A stretch of 63,394 nucleotides of DNA from Nesterenkonia salmonea (GTDB lineage: Bacteria > Actinomycetota > Actinomycetes > Actinomycetales > Micrococcaceae), in assembly GCF_005771525.1 (NCBI RefSeq), contig NZ_VAVZ01000018.1:1-63394 (forward strand). The letters are read 5' to 3'. The notes beneath the pieces are model-generated. The model was not told the DNA's origin, did not search any database, and saw only the letters and a program-made list of their open reading frames with translations. Positions 41,434-49,893 of the stretch are shown piece after piece; within the stretch, counting starts at the first letter, position 1; every line of letters begins with the position of its first letter. A program made the position numbers and the translations under genes.

Positions 41434-44188
41434 GGACAACCAGTTCTCCCCGCAGGGCCTTCGTGAGACAGCGCGTGAGCTCCTGGCTGCGGGTATCTGC
41501 TGCTTCCCCATTGGGTACAACAAGGGGATCCGCAAGATGCCTCTGATCGAGGGGTGGCCTGACATACAGCCGACTGAGGAACACTTTGAGGAATGGTGGG
41601 GTGAGAATCGCAAGCCCCATTTCCGCAAGGCAGAAGGCATCGCTGCGGTATGTGGGGCGCCCAGCGGGAATCTCGTACTTCTCGAGATCGAAGGTGCACA
41701 CGAGGACAAGCTTCCGAAGCTGCACGAGCAGTTCCGCAGCCTGGGGTCCAGGGCGGAGAAACTCTGGCAGCAAGTGCGAACAGGGTGGATGGAGATCAGT
41801 CCTTCTGGGGGTGTTCACTGGTTCATCCGGCTCCAGCTCGCCGAGGGTGAACCTCTCTTCAGGAAGGAGCGGCTTGCCCTGGACGAAGATGGTGGGGTCA
41901 TCGCTGAGGCCAACGGCGCCCGCCATGCTGCAGCGTTGGCACCCTCCTACGGAAAAACGCACGCCAGCGGCAAGCCGTATGAAAGACAACTCGGTGGACC
42001 AGACACCATTCCTGTGTTGTTTCAGGATGAGTTCGAACTGGTGCTTGACGCCTTTCGATCGCTCAACGAGGGAGCAGCGCCTGCAACTCGTAAGAGCGCA
42101 CAGCCGCGCCGACAGCACAATCGCCCGCCCGGTGCCCGATCCACTCCATGGGATGACTTCAACGCGAAGCACGATCTGAGCCAGATGATCGAAGAGCTTC
42201 ATTGGACTTTCGTTCGTGAGCAGGAACTCGAAGACCGGACAGTCCAGTACTGGTCGCGGCCAGGCTCATCGAACCCTCGCGATCACGAGGCTATCCTCAC
42301 CATCTACGATGAGGATCACGATGAGCGGCCAGGCGAGCAGTTCTTCTACGCTTTCGCTGGGGACCTTCCAATTGAAGAGTCGCTGACCGCGTTCGGCCTC
42401 TTCATGCACCTGGAGCACAAGGACGACAAAACCGCAGCGATCAAAGCTGCCTCCAAAGCCGGTTACGGGCAGAGACCGACGAAAAAACAGAATTCCCTGT
42501 CGCCAGCTGCCATTGAACGAGGGCAAGCAGCTACTGGAACTGACGGTGTGCTCGTTGACCTTGATACGAAGCGTGCAGAAAAGTCAGCCGAGTCGTCCGC
42601 CGACGTACTGAGTGGGACTTTGGAACAGGAACACACTGACGACGCCAACGCCAACCTCTTCGCCTCTCACCATTGCGAGGTGATCCGCTTCTCCTCCACC
42701 AGCGGAGTCTGGATGCTATGGAACGGCACGCGTTGGGTTGCTCAGCCTTCAAAGGGTGGAGCAGAGCGAGAGCTGGCCAAGAAAACGGCCCGGGAGCTCC
42801 CGACCATGGAATTCGACGATCAGGGAGAACCTGACAAGAGTGCGACCAACGCCATGCAGAAGCACAAGAAGTACTCCTTGTCCCGGCAGGGCATCAGCAA
42901 CATGCTCACCATGGCTGCTTCCCTACCGGAACTTGTCACCGAAGCCGACGCTTTCGACGGCCATCCATGGGAACTGAACACGCCTGGCGGCATCCTCAAC
43001 CTGCGGACAGGCACGCTGCAGCCACACGACCCCGAGAAGCTGCATACAAAACTGACAAAAGCCACTCCGCAGTTCGATGCAGACCGTGGTCTCTGGGAGG
43101 ACTTCCTGAAGGTATCTGTCCCAGACCCCGAAGTGCGACGCTATCTGAAGCGCCTGACAGGGTTGGCCCTCATCGGCGAGGTTCTGGAGCACGTCGTGGT
43201 GTTCATCTGGGGGCGCTCGGGCCGTGGAAAATCCACCTTCGTCGAATCGCTCAGAACCGCTCTGGGTGACTATGCCGTTGTAGTCCCCGACGGGCTCCTC
43301 TTGGAAGTAAAGGGGGCGAAAGAGGATGAGACAGAAGTCGTCATGCTTGAAGGCGCACGCTTCGCCCTCATCGACGAGGTCAAAGTGAACGATCGATTCG
43401 ACGAGAAGCGCTTCAAGAAGCTCAGTGGCGGTGTGACGCTAAACGGTCGACGCAGGTATCAGGACCACCACAACTTCACGCCTTCTCACACTCACTTCTT
43501 GGTGGGTAATCACCAGCCCAATTTTGACGGCAGCGATGACGCCATGCGTAGAAGGCTGCGGGTCATCCCCTTCGATGAAGATATCCCTGAGGATAAGAAG
43601 CTCCCCGGCCTGCAGGCCAGGCTCATCAACGAGCATCTTGGGGCAGTGCTGGCATGGGCGGCAGAAGGCGCTGTCGAGTATCACCAGTATGGCCTTGGTG
43701 AGGTGCCACCCCTGGTAAAGGCCACAACCTCTGACTACGCCGAAGAGTCCGATCCGGTTGGCCAGTTCCTCGATGAACAGTGCCTCATTGCTGAACACGA
43801 GACGATCCTCGTCTCGGAATTCAGGGGGTGCTATGTCCAATGGTGTCAAGCTCGAGGGCTGCCCCCGATGGGAGACAAGCGCATAGCCGATGCCCTGCAG
43901 CGTCACGGGATCAAGGTCGGCAACAAGGCCCCGCGCAGCATGCATGGCCGCCAGTACGGTGGTGTGCGCATGCTGACCCAGAAGGAACGAGAAGCCCGGT
44001 CCGAGAAGCATAACGAGTCCCTTGGCTACAGTGAGGAGAAGGCCTCCCCTCAAGGCTCCGCACGCACCAGCGAATCTGATCGAAAGGCCAAGGCCACGCC
44101 ACCTCAGAGGCGCAGGGCGACGCGCCGCAGGGTGCCACCAAAGAGGCAAGGGAAGGTTCGCAGTACTGGAAGTGGACCTCCAAGGTGA
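41426..44188 (+). CDS. Prim-Pol / SF3 primase-helicase (P4-alpha-like), copy 1
   Basis: A 920-aa replication protein. The N-terminal 200 residues form a bifunctional primase-polymerase domain (GIRKMPLIEGWPDI, CGAPSGNLVLLEIEG, GGVHWFIRL). The usual hhhDhD acidic motif reads LLEIE. A D5-type N-domain (ELNTPGGILNLRTGTLQPHDPEKLHTKLT) and the SF3 helicase follow, with Walker A GRSGRGKS near residue 600, Walker B-like FALIDEV and sensor FLVGNHQPNFDGSDDAMRRRLRVIPF. The C-terminus is a basic tail after a winged helix (GCYVQWCQARGLPPMGDKRIADALQRHG). It should prime and unwind the element's own origin. Overlaps the upstream gene by 8 nt. Confidence 0.9.
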   Translation: MSEDNQFSPQGLRETARELLAAGICCFPIGYNKGIRKMPLIEGWPDIQPTEEHFEEWWGENRKPHFRKAEGIAAVCGAPSGNLVLLEIEGAHEDKLPKLHEQFRSLGSRAEKLWQQVRTGWMEISPSGGVHWFIRLQLAEGEPLFRKERLALDEDGGVIAEANGARHAAALAPSYGKTHASGKPYERQLGGPDTIPVLFQDEFELVLDAFRSLNEGAAPATRKSAQPRRQHNRPPGARSTPWDDFNAKHDLSQMIEELHWTFVREQELEDRTVQYWSRPGSSNPRDHEAILTIYDEDHDERPGEQFFYAFAGDLPIEESLTAFGLFMHLEHKDDKTAAIKAASKAGYGQRPTKKQNSLSPAAIERGQAATGTDGVLVDLDTKRAEKSAESSADVLSGTLEQEHTDDANANLFASHHCEVIRFSSTSGVWMLWNGTRWVAQPSKGGAERELAKKTARELPTMEFDDQGEPDKSATNAMQKHKKYSLSRQGISNMLTMAASLPELVTEADAFDGHPWELNTPGGILNLRTGTLQPHDPEKLHTKLTKATPQFDADRGLWEDFLKVSVPDPEVRRYLKRLTGLALIGEVLEHVVVFIWGRSGRGKSTFVESLRTALGDYAVVVPDGLLLEVKGAKEDETEVVMLEGARFALIDEVKVNDRFDEKRFKKLSGGVTLNGRRRYQDHHNFTPSHTHFLVGNHQPNFDGSDDAMRRRLRVIPFDEDIPEDKKLPGLQARLINEHLGAVLAWAAEGAVEYHQYGLGEVPPLVKATTSDYAEESDPVGQFLDEQCLIAEHETILVSEFRGCYVQWCQARGLPPMGDKRIADALQRHGIKVGNKAPRSMHGRQYGGVRMLTQKEREARSEKHNESLGYSEEKASPQGSARTSESDRKAKATPPQRRRATRRRVPPKRQGKVRSTGSGPPR

Positions 44189-44211
44189 AGGGAAACGGCT
44201 GCCTCGTGCAG

Positions 44212-45246
44212 CTAGTGCGTTGAGGCGCTGGGCACTGCGCGCAGCTTCACGAGGTAGTCATCGCCCGCCGGGGTCAGCTTCCAGTAGACGGCCTTGTCGC
44301 TGACAGCCCGCTTCTTCATACCAGTAGTGATCATGCCGAGCGCGCGAAGTTGCACGATGATCGAGCCCCAGGAAGCATCGGAGATTTCGATGGCGTCTCT
44401 GGACCAGTTGAGCGCCCACCCTTCGGGTTCATTCTCGAAGAGGTCGCGGAGCATGTGACTCTCGAGTGTCGATCGGAGTTTCGGCTCCGGTGCTTCGTCA
44501 ATCATGAACGGGCCTAACACTTGAATAACCTTGTCCCAGCTGTACTCGAAAATTCCGTCCTCGGCGAGTTGCCTGTACGTCTCCCAGCCGGTGTGTGTGA
44601 CCTCGAGTTTGACTGTTTCAGTGCCGTGGGCGAAGCTCGCGTCAATCGATCCCGTGGTTGAAGCGGCGCTTTCGATCTCTTCTTTCTCGAGCTCTGCGAG
44701 TTTGGCTTTGAGTTCGGCGATCTCTGTGCGAGTTTCAGGCGTCATCGCCTGGTCGCCGCGTACCCAACCTGGTCGGGCATTGTTCTTGATGAGGTGCATG
44801 AGCCCGCGCGTCACCTTCGAGCCGAGGTCTTCGGCGTTCTTCCAGTCCCTTGTCATTTTCTGCTGGACTTTCTTACGGAACTCGGCGAGCTTCTTCGCGG
44901 CGGCTTCGTCTTTGTCCGTCTTGCCGACTGGGATCTCGTCGGGCTCTGCGGGGACGAAGCCCATCACCGGTATCCCGAGCTCTACCGCGTAGTCGTACTC
45001 CTTCTCGGTGTAGCTGACGCCCTCTTCCGTTACCGAGCCGTAGCGGCCACCGAGGATCACCAGATAGTAGTCACTTTGCTCGATTACCCCCTTGATTAAT
45101 GTCCACTGATCGGAGTTCCCGGCGGGGAAGAGCTCCATCCCAGCAGGCAAGCAGTCCATTTCAAGTAGCGCCTGCATGACCTCACGACGTTCGTCGATGA
45201 GATCAACGAACGTTGAGCTGATAAAGACTTGATAGCGCCGTTCCAC
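44212..45246 (-). CDS. DUF4062 domain protein with C-terminal winged-helix-like region
   Basis: A 344-aa protein. Residues 1-110 are a DUF4062 domain: RRYQVFISSTFVDLIDERREVMQALLEMDCLPAGMELFPAG, then IEQSDYYLVILGGRYGSV and YTEKEYDYAVELGIPVMGFV. This is a TIR-like fold often placed on signalling or immune ATPases. A coiled coil (residues 170-195) and a C-terminal domain follow, the latter ending TTGMKKRAVSDKAVYWKLTPAGDDYLVKL, like a winged helix. GTG 45246 was chosen over ATG 45306 because TAAAAT ends 7 nt before it and the protein then begins at the domain. Convergent with the primase. An anti-phage role is plausible but unproven. Confidence 0.78.
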   Translation of the reverse strand: MERRYQVFISSTFVDLIDERREVMQALLEMDCLPAGMELFPAGNSDQWTLIKGVIEQSDYYLVILGGRYGSVTEEGVSYTEKEYDYAVELGIPVMGFVPAEPDEIPVGKTDKDEAAAKKLAEFRKKVQQKMTRDWKNAEDLGSKVTRGLMHLIKNNARPGWVRGDQAMTPETRTEIAELKAKLAELEKEEIESAASTTGSIDASFAHGTETVKLEVTHTGWETYRQLAEDGIFEYSWDKVIQVLGPFMIDEAPEPKLRSTLESHMLRDLFENEPEGWALNWSRDAIEISDASWGSIIVQLRALGMITTGMKKRAVSDKAVYWKLTPAGDDYLVKLRAVPSASTH

Positions 45247-45334
45247 AGTGCCGATTTTACGGAGGTCGGTTCCGCTGGTTGGGCCAATAGTAGACCAGCG
45301 CACCATCTGGCCATTGCATCAGGTGGCACGACTT

Positions 45335-45553
45335 TGTCATGACACCTTCCTCCGGACGTGTCATGTCTCGGTGTCATGCTATGGAGCCCCGAAAAATCAG
45401 TCAAGGAAGCGGGTTCCAAATGCTCGATGACACCTATGACACGTTCTGAGAAAAAGTAGGCAACTAATGGCCACTGGAGCAGCTAGCCCTGCATAAAGTT
45501 TTTGTGCTGGCTCGTTTTGAGCGCAGAGATGTCATGTCTGTCATAGCTGTCAT
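45335..45553. repeat. TGTCAT repeat array, candidate replication origin 1
   Basis: Nine TGTCAT/ATGACA hexamers in 219 bp. Direct copies are at 45335, 45359, 45372, 45530, 45539 and 45548; inverted copies are at 45339 (forming the palindrome TGTCATGACA), 45427 and 45436. The last three direct copies and the inverted pair are spaced exactly 9 bp. AT-richer DNA lies between the clusters. Placement near a P4-type primase suggests iterons, but an operator array is possible. Confidence 0.6.
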
Positions 45554-45680
45554 TGCGACCGGCGCTTGTCCACATTTTCCTATGGTGTGTCTATCAGCAG
45601 TAATTGCGTATATCTCAGGCTGCTGAGCCACGGCACGAGGACGGACTCATCCTCCACATTGGCTGCATGGTTACAGCCCC

Positions 45681-45776
45681 TGAGTGTCCGGAGCCCGGCA
45701 AGGGGCACGCAGCAGACCAGGATCTCTGGGTGCTGAGGGGAGGGCTGCGCAGGCAGGTGTCGCTTCCGGACACTCA
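45681..45776. repeat. 12-bp inverted repeat with CCGGACACT motif
   Basis: Arms TGAGTGTCCGGA and TCCGGACACTCA pair perfectly across a 72-nt spacer. The core recurs elsewhere in the element (40249, 53148, 53887, 53992). The right arm is 39 bp upstream of the DUF6907 start. It may be a paired protein-binding site rather than an RNA stem. Confidence 0.5.
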
Positions 45777-45815
45777 CTGGTCACCAGCGAAGCGACAACC
45801 TCGGAAGGACCCCTC

Positions 45816-46163
45816 ATGAGTGACCAGAGCAACGGACTGGCGGGCCCAGATTGCCCCCAGTGGTGCCGTGCCCAGCATGGTGACGAGATTCATCCTGATG
45901 ACCGCCGCCACGAGAGCGAGATCGTGGTGGTGCCAGTGGCGGAAAACGCGCGGACATCCGCGCGAGCTGGCGATGGCGCGGCGCATAGACGACCGGACTC
46001 AGCAGAAGTCTTTTTGGTGATCCACCAGCAACTGGGGGAGCCAGATGTATGGGTCGGCCTCGGAGTCGATGGCCGGGGCATGGACCTATCACTGGAAAGC
46101 GCCAAACGAGTGCACCAGGCGCTGGAGGATCTGCTGAGTATCACCCGCTGCCAAGGCGAGTAA
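45816..46163 (+). CDS. DUF6907-like protein
   Basis: A 115-aa protein with the DUF6907-style opening CPQWCRAQHGDEIHPDD (CxxxC-x3-H), then EIVVVPV, an E/V-rich strand region, and DVWVGLGVDGRGMDLSLESAKRVHQALEDLL. This family is widespread in actinobacterial plasmids and integrated elements; its role is unknown, perhaps zinc-dependent. ATG 45816 has GGAAGGA at 6-nt spacing. The region upstream carries the paired CCGGACACT motif. Confidence 0.7.
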   Translation: MSDQSNGLAGPDCPQWCRAQHGDEIHPDDRRHESEIVVVPVAENARTSARAGDGAAHRRPDSAEVFLVIHQQLGEPDVWVGLGVDGRGMDLSLESAKRVHQALEDLLSITRCQGE

Positions 46164-46190
46164 GCCGCCCCTATCCGCGGCAGACGGTGC

Positions 46191-46454
46191 TTATTCTGCG
46201 CCCTCGGGATCGCGGAACAGCTCCAGGGGGTCAATGCCGAGTCGGCTCGCATAGTCCTCGATCGCGGAGAGACTCAAGTTTTGTTCCCCGCGCTCGATGC
46301 CGCCGTAGTAGACCCGGTGTAGTCCCTCGAGTTCTTCTTCGGCAAACCGCGCCTGAGAGACCCCACGCTGCTTGCGGAGCCGCCGCAGGTTCGCACCAAC
46401 CCGCCGATGAAGTTCGCCAATCGCCACAACATTCCAGCTTGCGCGGAGTGTCAC
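46191..46454 (-). CDS. XRE-family HTH regulator
   Basis: An 87-aa Cro/CI-type protein: LHRRVGANLRRLRKQRGVSQARFAEEELEGLHRVYYGGIERGEQNLSLSAIEDYASRLGIDPLELF. GTG start; TATAAC lies 12 nt upstream, so the leader is at most a few nucleotides. Divergent from the acidic lipoprotein gene at 46521, which it may control. A linker of three residues (ELE) inside the HTH loop is slightly longer than usual. Confidence 0.8.
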   Translation of the reverse strand: MTLRASWNVVAIGELHRRVGANLRRLRKQRGVSQARFAEEELEGLHRVYYGGIERGEQNLSLSAIEDYASRLGIDPLELFRDPEGAE

Positions 46455-46520
46455 ACAAAAGCGACAGAGTTATAACAGTGCAACAATGATCGGGACTCAG
46501 ACCTCAACGACGGGAGAAAC

Positions 46521-48080
46521 ATGCGTAACCAAGGACAACGAAGGCTCTACGAGGTATCTGTGATGGGCGCTGCCGCCCTATTGTTGACCAGCTGCGGAGG
46601 CAGCGACGTCGGCCTCGACAACGCCGAAGAGTTTCTCGAAGAGGCCACCAATGCATGGCTGGATTCGCTGCCCAGCGACAACGTCGCGGTCCACGAGGAT
46701 GCCGGGTGCTTCTTCCTCGTCGACGGCGAGGGCGAGGTCACAGGTGAGCTGGCCTGCGGCGGCGCCCGGACCCTGTTCGCCGACGACGGTGAAGTTTGGG
46801 ACCTCACAACCTTTGACTACTCCGAGGACTCCGACGGCGAGATAACCACCGAGTTCGACGAGTCCATCCTCGCCGAGGCGGAGATGGAAATCTCCCGCCC
46901 TGAAGGAGACGTGGTCGACGCTGGCGGTGACGATGCCCCGGAGGCATTGGATGAAATCGAAGCTCCGCCTCGCCCCGAAGCTGACTCGGGTCTGATCGTG
47001 GCTCCCAGCCCACAGGACCAGGAGGATGACGCTGTCGATACCTCTGGTGGCAGTCTCGTCGAGGGCGAGGAGGTCTCCGGTGGTGCTTATACCGTCAGCG
47101 AGGAGACAGACCCACAGGATTCTGAGATCGTCACCCCCGCCGGGATCGTCACGATCGAGGAACTCGGGGCTGCAGAGACGGTCACCGTCGAGGGCGTCCC
47201 TGGCCAGCGCGGCGTCGATGATGATCAGTCCGCAGTCCCCCACGCCCCGGCTGAAGGCGAAACCTTCCGCTATCTCTGGGCATCGTTTGCAGCCAACGAG
47301 CTCCCCGAAGCCCCGGAGAACAACGCCTATCTGGACCTGGGAGATGAGCAGATCGAGCTCAGCTCCCTCGAGGGCGGCGCCTTGGTCTCGGTGCCTGATA
47401 GTGGTGCTGAGCTGGTGGTGACCACCGGGGAGGACACCGAGCAGCGCTATGACCTTCTCACCGGCCAGCGCGACAGCGACCCCATCACCGACGGGTTCTA
47501 TGTCGAGAACCGCCACCAGCCCGAGGCGGACATCACTCTGGACTTCCCGGACTTCGAAGACACCATCACCGAAGAAGAAGTCGGCTCTCCCAGCCAGGCC
47601 GGAGACCTGACCATCTCCACCGAAGCAGTCGTCGAGTCCTACACCATCACTGCCTGGAACCCGATGATGGGCTGGGCGAGCGAGGGCGAGGCCTGGCTGG
47701 AACTGAACTGGGAAGCCTCGGTCAGCCGTGACGGTGATGCCCGTGCCGGCTACTACCGGGCCAACGATGACCAGCCCAGCGTCGTGGACTGGAGCATCAC
47801 CGTCGATGACACCACCATCGAGGAGCGCTACGAATCCACCGACGCAGGACGCAACGGCGGCAACAGCTTCGGAGAGGTCAGCGTGATCGCTATTCCGGCT
47901 GACTTCGAGACCATCTCCCTGGATGCAGAGATCACCAGCCATTGGGATGAACAGCCGGTCACCGTCGAGCACGAAGGCGCCGAACTGCCCTTCGACGAAA
48001 CCCATGACTCCGAGGGCGAAGGCGAGGGTGAGGTCGATGAAGACGGCCCCCTCGATGAGGACGAGAACACCGGCTGGTAA
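46521..48080 (+). CDS. Large acidic lipoprotein of unknown function
   Basis: A 519-aa lipoprotein: N-terminal RNQGQRRLYEVSVMGAAALLLTSC with lipobox LTSC (Cys25), then an alpha/beta region, a long Asp/Glu/Pro-rich linker (about residues 100-250), and a C-terminal beta-rich domain (FRYLWASFAANELPEAPENN, AYLDLGDEQIELSS). The C-terminus is again acidic (EGEGEGEVDEDGPLDEDENTGW). No domain recognised. It is followed by a second lipoprotein and a membrane protein on the same strand, suggesting one cell-envelope unit. Confidence 0.75.
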   Translation: MRNQGQRRLYEVSVMGAAALLLTSCGGSDVGLDNAEEFLEEATNAWLDSLPSDNVAVHEDAGCFFLVDGEGEVTGELACGGARTLFADDGEVWDLTTFDYSEDSDGEITTEFDESILAEAEMEISRPEGDVVDAGGDDAPEALDEIEAPPRPEADSGLIVAPSPQDQEDDAVDTSGGSLVEGEEVSGGAYTVSEETDPQDSEIVTPAGIVTIEELGAAETVTVEGVPGQRGVDDDQSAVPHAPAEGETFRYLWASFAANELPEAPENNAYLDLGDEQIELSSLEGGALVSVPDSGAELVVTTGEDTEQRYDLLTGQRDSDPITDGFYVENRHQPEADITLDFPDFEDTITEEEVGSPSQAGDLTISTEAVVESYTITAWNPMMGWASEGEAWLELNWEASVSRDGDARAGYYRANDDQPSVVDWSITVDDTTIEERYESTDAGRNGGNSFGEVSVIAIPADFETISLDAEITSHWDEQPVTVEHEGAELPFDETHDSEGEGEGEVDEDGPLDEDENTGW

Positions 48081-48135
48081 AACCAGTCATCGACCCCCCT
48101 TCCACTGCCACTACGTACAGAGAGGAACAACGACC

Positions 48136-48477
48136 ATGAATCAGCGCGTGAAAGCTGCGACCGTTATCCCTGCGGCGGCACTGCTGCTGACCGCCTGCGG
48201 AGGCGACGACGTCCCCCGGGAAGACCTGGAGATGATGCTCGCCTGGGAAGAGGGTCTCCACACCGACGACGTCAACTGTGAAGACGGTCTCAGTCACCAG
48301 GAGGGCGAAACTACCTCATGCACTGTCGATAACGGAGTCTCGTTGGATGCCAGCTACGAAGACGAGGAAGGTGCCCATAGTATTCGCTTCGTCGGAGGCT
48401 GGGGAGAGATCTGGGTTGACCGCGACGAATGGGAGGAAATCCGCGACGAAGTGGAGCAGGAGTTCGAGGATGCCTGA
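48136..48477 (+). CDS. Small lipoprotein, DUF4333-like
   Basis: A 113-aa lipoprotein with signal peptide MNQRVKAATVIPAAALLLTAC (lipobox LTAC). The outer part carries two cysteines (VNCEDGLSHQEGETTSCTVDNGVSLDASYED) in the spacing of DUF4333-type secreted domains, which usually read C-P...G-x-x-x-C. ATG 48136 has GAGAGGAACA upstream, giving a normal leader. Lies 55 bp after the large acidic lipoprotein gene. Confidence 0.72.
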   Translation: MNQRVKAATVIPAAALLLTACGGDDVPREDLEMMLAWEEGLHTDDVNCEDGLSHQEGETTSCTVDNGVSLDASYEDEEGAHSIRFVGGWGEIWVDRDEWEEIRDEVEQEFEDA

Positions 48478-48531
48478 TCACCACACCGCACCGGTATTCG
48501 TCCCTATCAGCAGCATCACAGTCGGGGGTTG

Positions 48532-49089
48532 ATGATGGCCCGAACTCGTCGCTTCAACGCACGGAAGTTCTTCCGTTTCCTGCTCATATTCATCGCGGTC
48601 GTCTATGCGGCCGGATGGGTGCTGATGCTGCTCTTCGGTCTGACTCCCGACAGGATGGAGAACCGGTCCATGGGAGGGTGGCCGGAGTACATCTTCGAGC
48701 TCATCCTCAGTCCCTTCCTTGCCTCGGCAGCTCTGGTCATCGTCGTGGTGGCACTGCTGATATTCGTCGGACTTCTGCTGCTGATACTCAAGGGCTATAA
48801 CCTCTTCGACAAGGTGCTCACCAAAGCAGGGTTCTTCGACATCGTCACCCACGAACCATCCCCCACCGTCGGTGCCGGTGCAGAGCCCGGCCCGGGTTCC
48901 ACCAAACTGGGGCAACGGGTCGCTGCTCGCCGCGAGCTGCATCCGCTGTCACCACAAGAGATCAAGGCCGGAACATTGGGCACTGTGGTCGGCTTCGACG
49001 AGGGCTTGGGCACCGACTATTACACGGTGCGATTCGCCAGCGGACAGACATTGAACAACCTCACTGACGCAGACGTCGTCTTCGTCTGA
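48532..49089 (+). CDS. Two-helix membrane protein with C-terminal soluble domain
   Basis: A 185-aa protein. It has a basic N-terminus, a first helix (FLLIFIAVVYAAGWVLMLLFGL), a second (LASAALVIVVVALLIFVGLLLLILKGY), a disordered stretch, and a small C-terminal beta domain (EIKAGTLGTVVGFDEGLGTDYYTVRFASGQTLNNLTDADVVFV) that resembles an SH3-like barrel. ATG 48532 or 48535 may start it after GTCGGGGG. Likely in the same transcript as the two lipoprotein genes. Function unknown. Confidence 0.68.
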   Translation: MMARTRRFNARKFFRFLLIFIAVVYAAGWVLMLLFGLTPDRMENRSMGGWPEYIFELILSPFLASAALVIVVVALLIFVGLLLLILKGYNLFDKVLTKAGFFDIVTHEPSPTVGAGAEPGPGSTKLGQRVAARRELHPLSPQEIKAGTLGTVVGFDEGLGTDYYTVRFASGQTLNNLTDADVVFV

Positions 49090-49170
49090 TTCGGCTGTTC
49101 GGTCCGCCTCAGCACTGATGTTGAGGCGGACCGAACATCGACCACATTCGATGAGGAGGAGGCTCCCCCG

Positions 49171-49389
49171 ATGGCTCAGAACGAACCAGAGAACCTTCCA
49201 TCTTTCGCAGGGTTATATCGACGCAAAGCCCTCGGTGACGACGTCGCGTTCACCTCCGAACGAAAGTGGATCGCGGGCATGGAACGCCCGGGCAAGAGAC
49301 GCCAGTACAAGAAGCGGGAGAACCGCCAAGAGCGGCGCAGGATTCGCACACGACTTCACCAACGATTCGACCAGACCGAAGACCAGTGA
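49171..49389 (+). CDS. Small basic orphan protein
   Basis: A 72-aa protein, strongly basic in its second half (RPGKRRQYKKRENRQERRRIRTRLHQRFDQ), with no recognised domain. A GAGGAGGAGG stretch ends about 9 nt before ATG 49171, a convincing ribosome-binding site. It could bind nucleic acid. Last gene before an 850-bp non-coding stretch. Confidence 0.55.
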   Translation: MAQNEPENLPSFAGLYRRKALGDDVAFTSERKWIAGMERPGKRRQYKKRENRQERRRIRTRLHQRFDQTEDQ

Positions 49390-49579
49390 GCCGACCGCTC
49401 CTGGCTCTACGAACAGGGCAAGATTCAGCTGCAGAAACTACTGCGCCACCGCGCTACCCTGTGACCTGAAGGCCAGATTATTCGCCCCACTTATGTGCCC
49501 ACGATCCTGCGTTTGCAGTCGCTCACAGGGTGCGTCACGATCGGTTGTGTGCTCTCAACGTTGGATGACTGATCCCCGG

Positions 49580-49685
49580 GCGGCTCGAGTGCCGTACCTG
49601 CCCCTTATTTCCCCGCAGAAGTACCCTGCCAGACCCCCATCTCCTATAGCCTCCTAACCCCCTACTTCCACAGCTTGCCACTTGC
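49580..49685 (+). repeat. Imperfect direct repeat, copy 1
   Basis: Aligns with copy 2 at 49787-49893 from CTCGAG through GCAGAAGTACCC to the final CCTCC/CTTCC blocks, with small indels. Pyrimidine-rich on one strand. May be a duplicated origin or regulatory segment. Confidence 0.5.
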
Positions 49686-49786
49686 GATCACACTCTCAGC
49701 CGAGACCCCTCGACGCGACCACGAGCCGGGACCCTCGCCCCTCGAGAGAAGTCCCCGCCGGCCGCGTGTCAGCTACGGTTCATCTG

Positions 49787-49893
49787 ACGGCGTCTCGAGG
49801 TGCCCGTATAGACCCCCAATCCCGGCAGAAGTACCCCGCAGAGCCTCCATGGCATAAAACCTCCAGACCACGACTTCCCCCAGCTCCACTTAA
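49787..49893 (+). repeat. Imperfect direct repeat, copy 2
   Basis: Partner of copy 1, about 208 bp further on. The strongest shared block is GCAGAAGTACCCC/T at 49829 and 49617. Confidence 0.5.

Larger units (their letters stand above)
45247..45815. other. 569-bp non-coding region: repeat array and regulatory motifs
   Basis: No gene. It holds the TGTCAT array (45335-45553) with two AT-richer stretches (about 45390-45520), and a 12-bp perfect inverted repeat TGAGTGTCCGGA (45681-45692) / TCCGGACACTCA (45765-45776) upstream of the DUF6907 gene. Confidence 0.6.

Noticed and set aside
46578-48005. A 475-codon minus-strand frame opposite the acidic lipoprotein
   Set aside because: It mirrors Asp/Glu-rich codons of the real gene, has no ribosome-binding site or domain, and the + strand gene has a signal peptide and lipobox.
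49118-49657. A 179-codon + strand frame overlapping the small basic protein gene
   Set aside because: Runs in a different frame through both a convincing small gene and repeat DNA; Arg/Ser/Pro-rich chance ORF.
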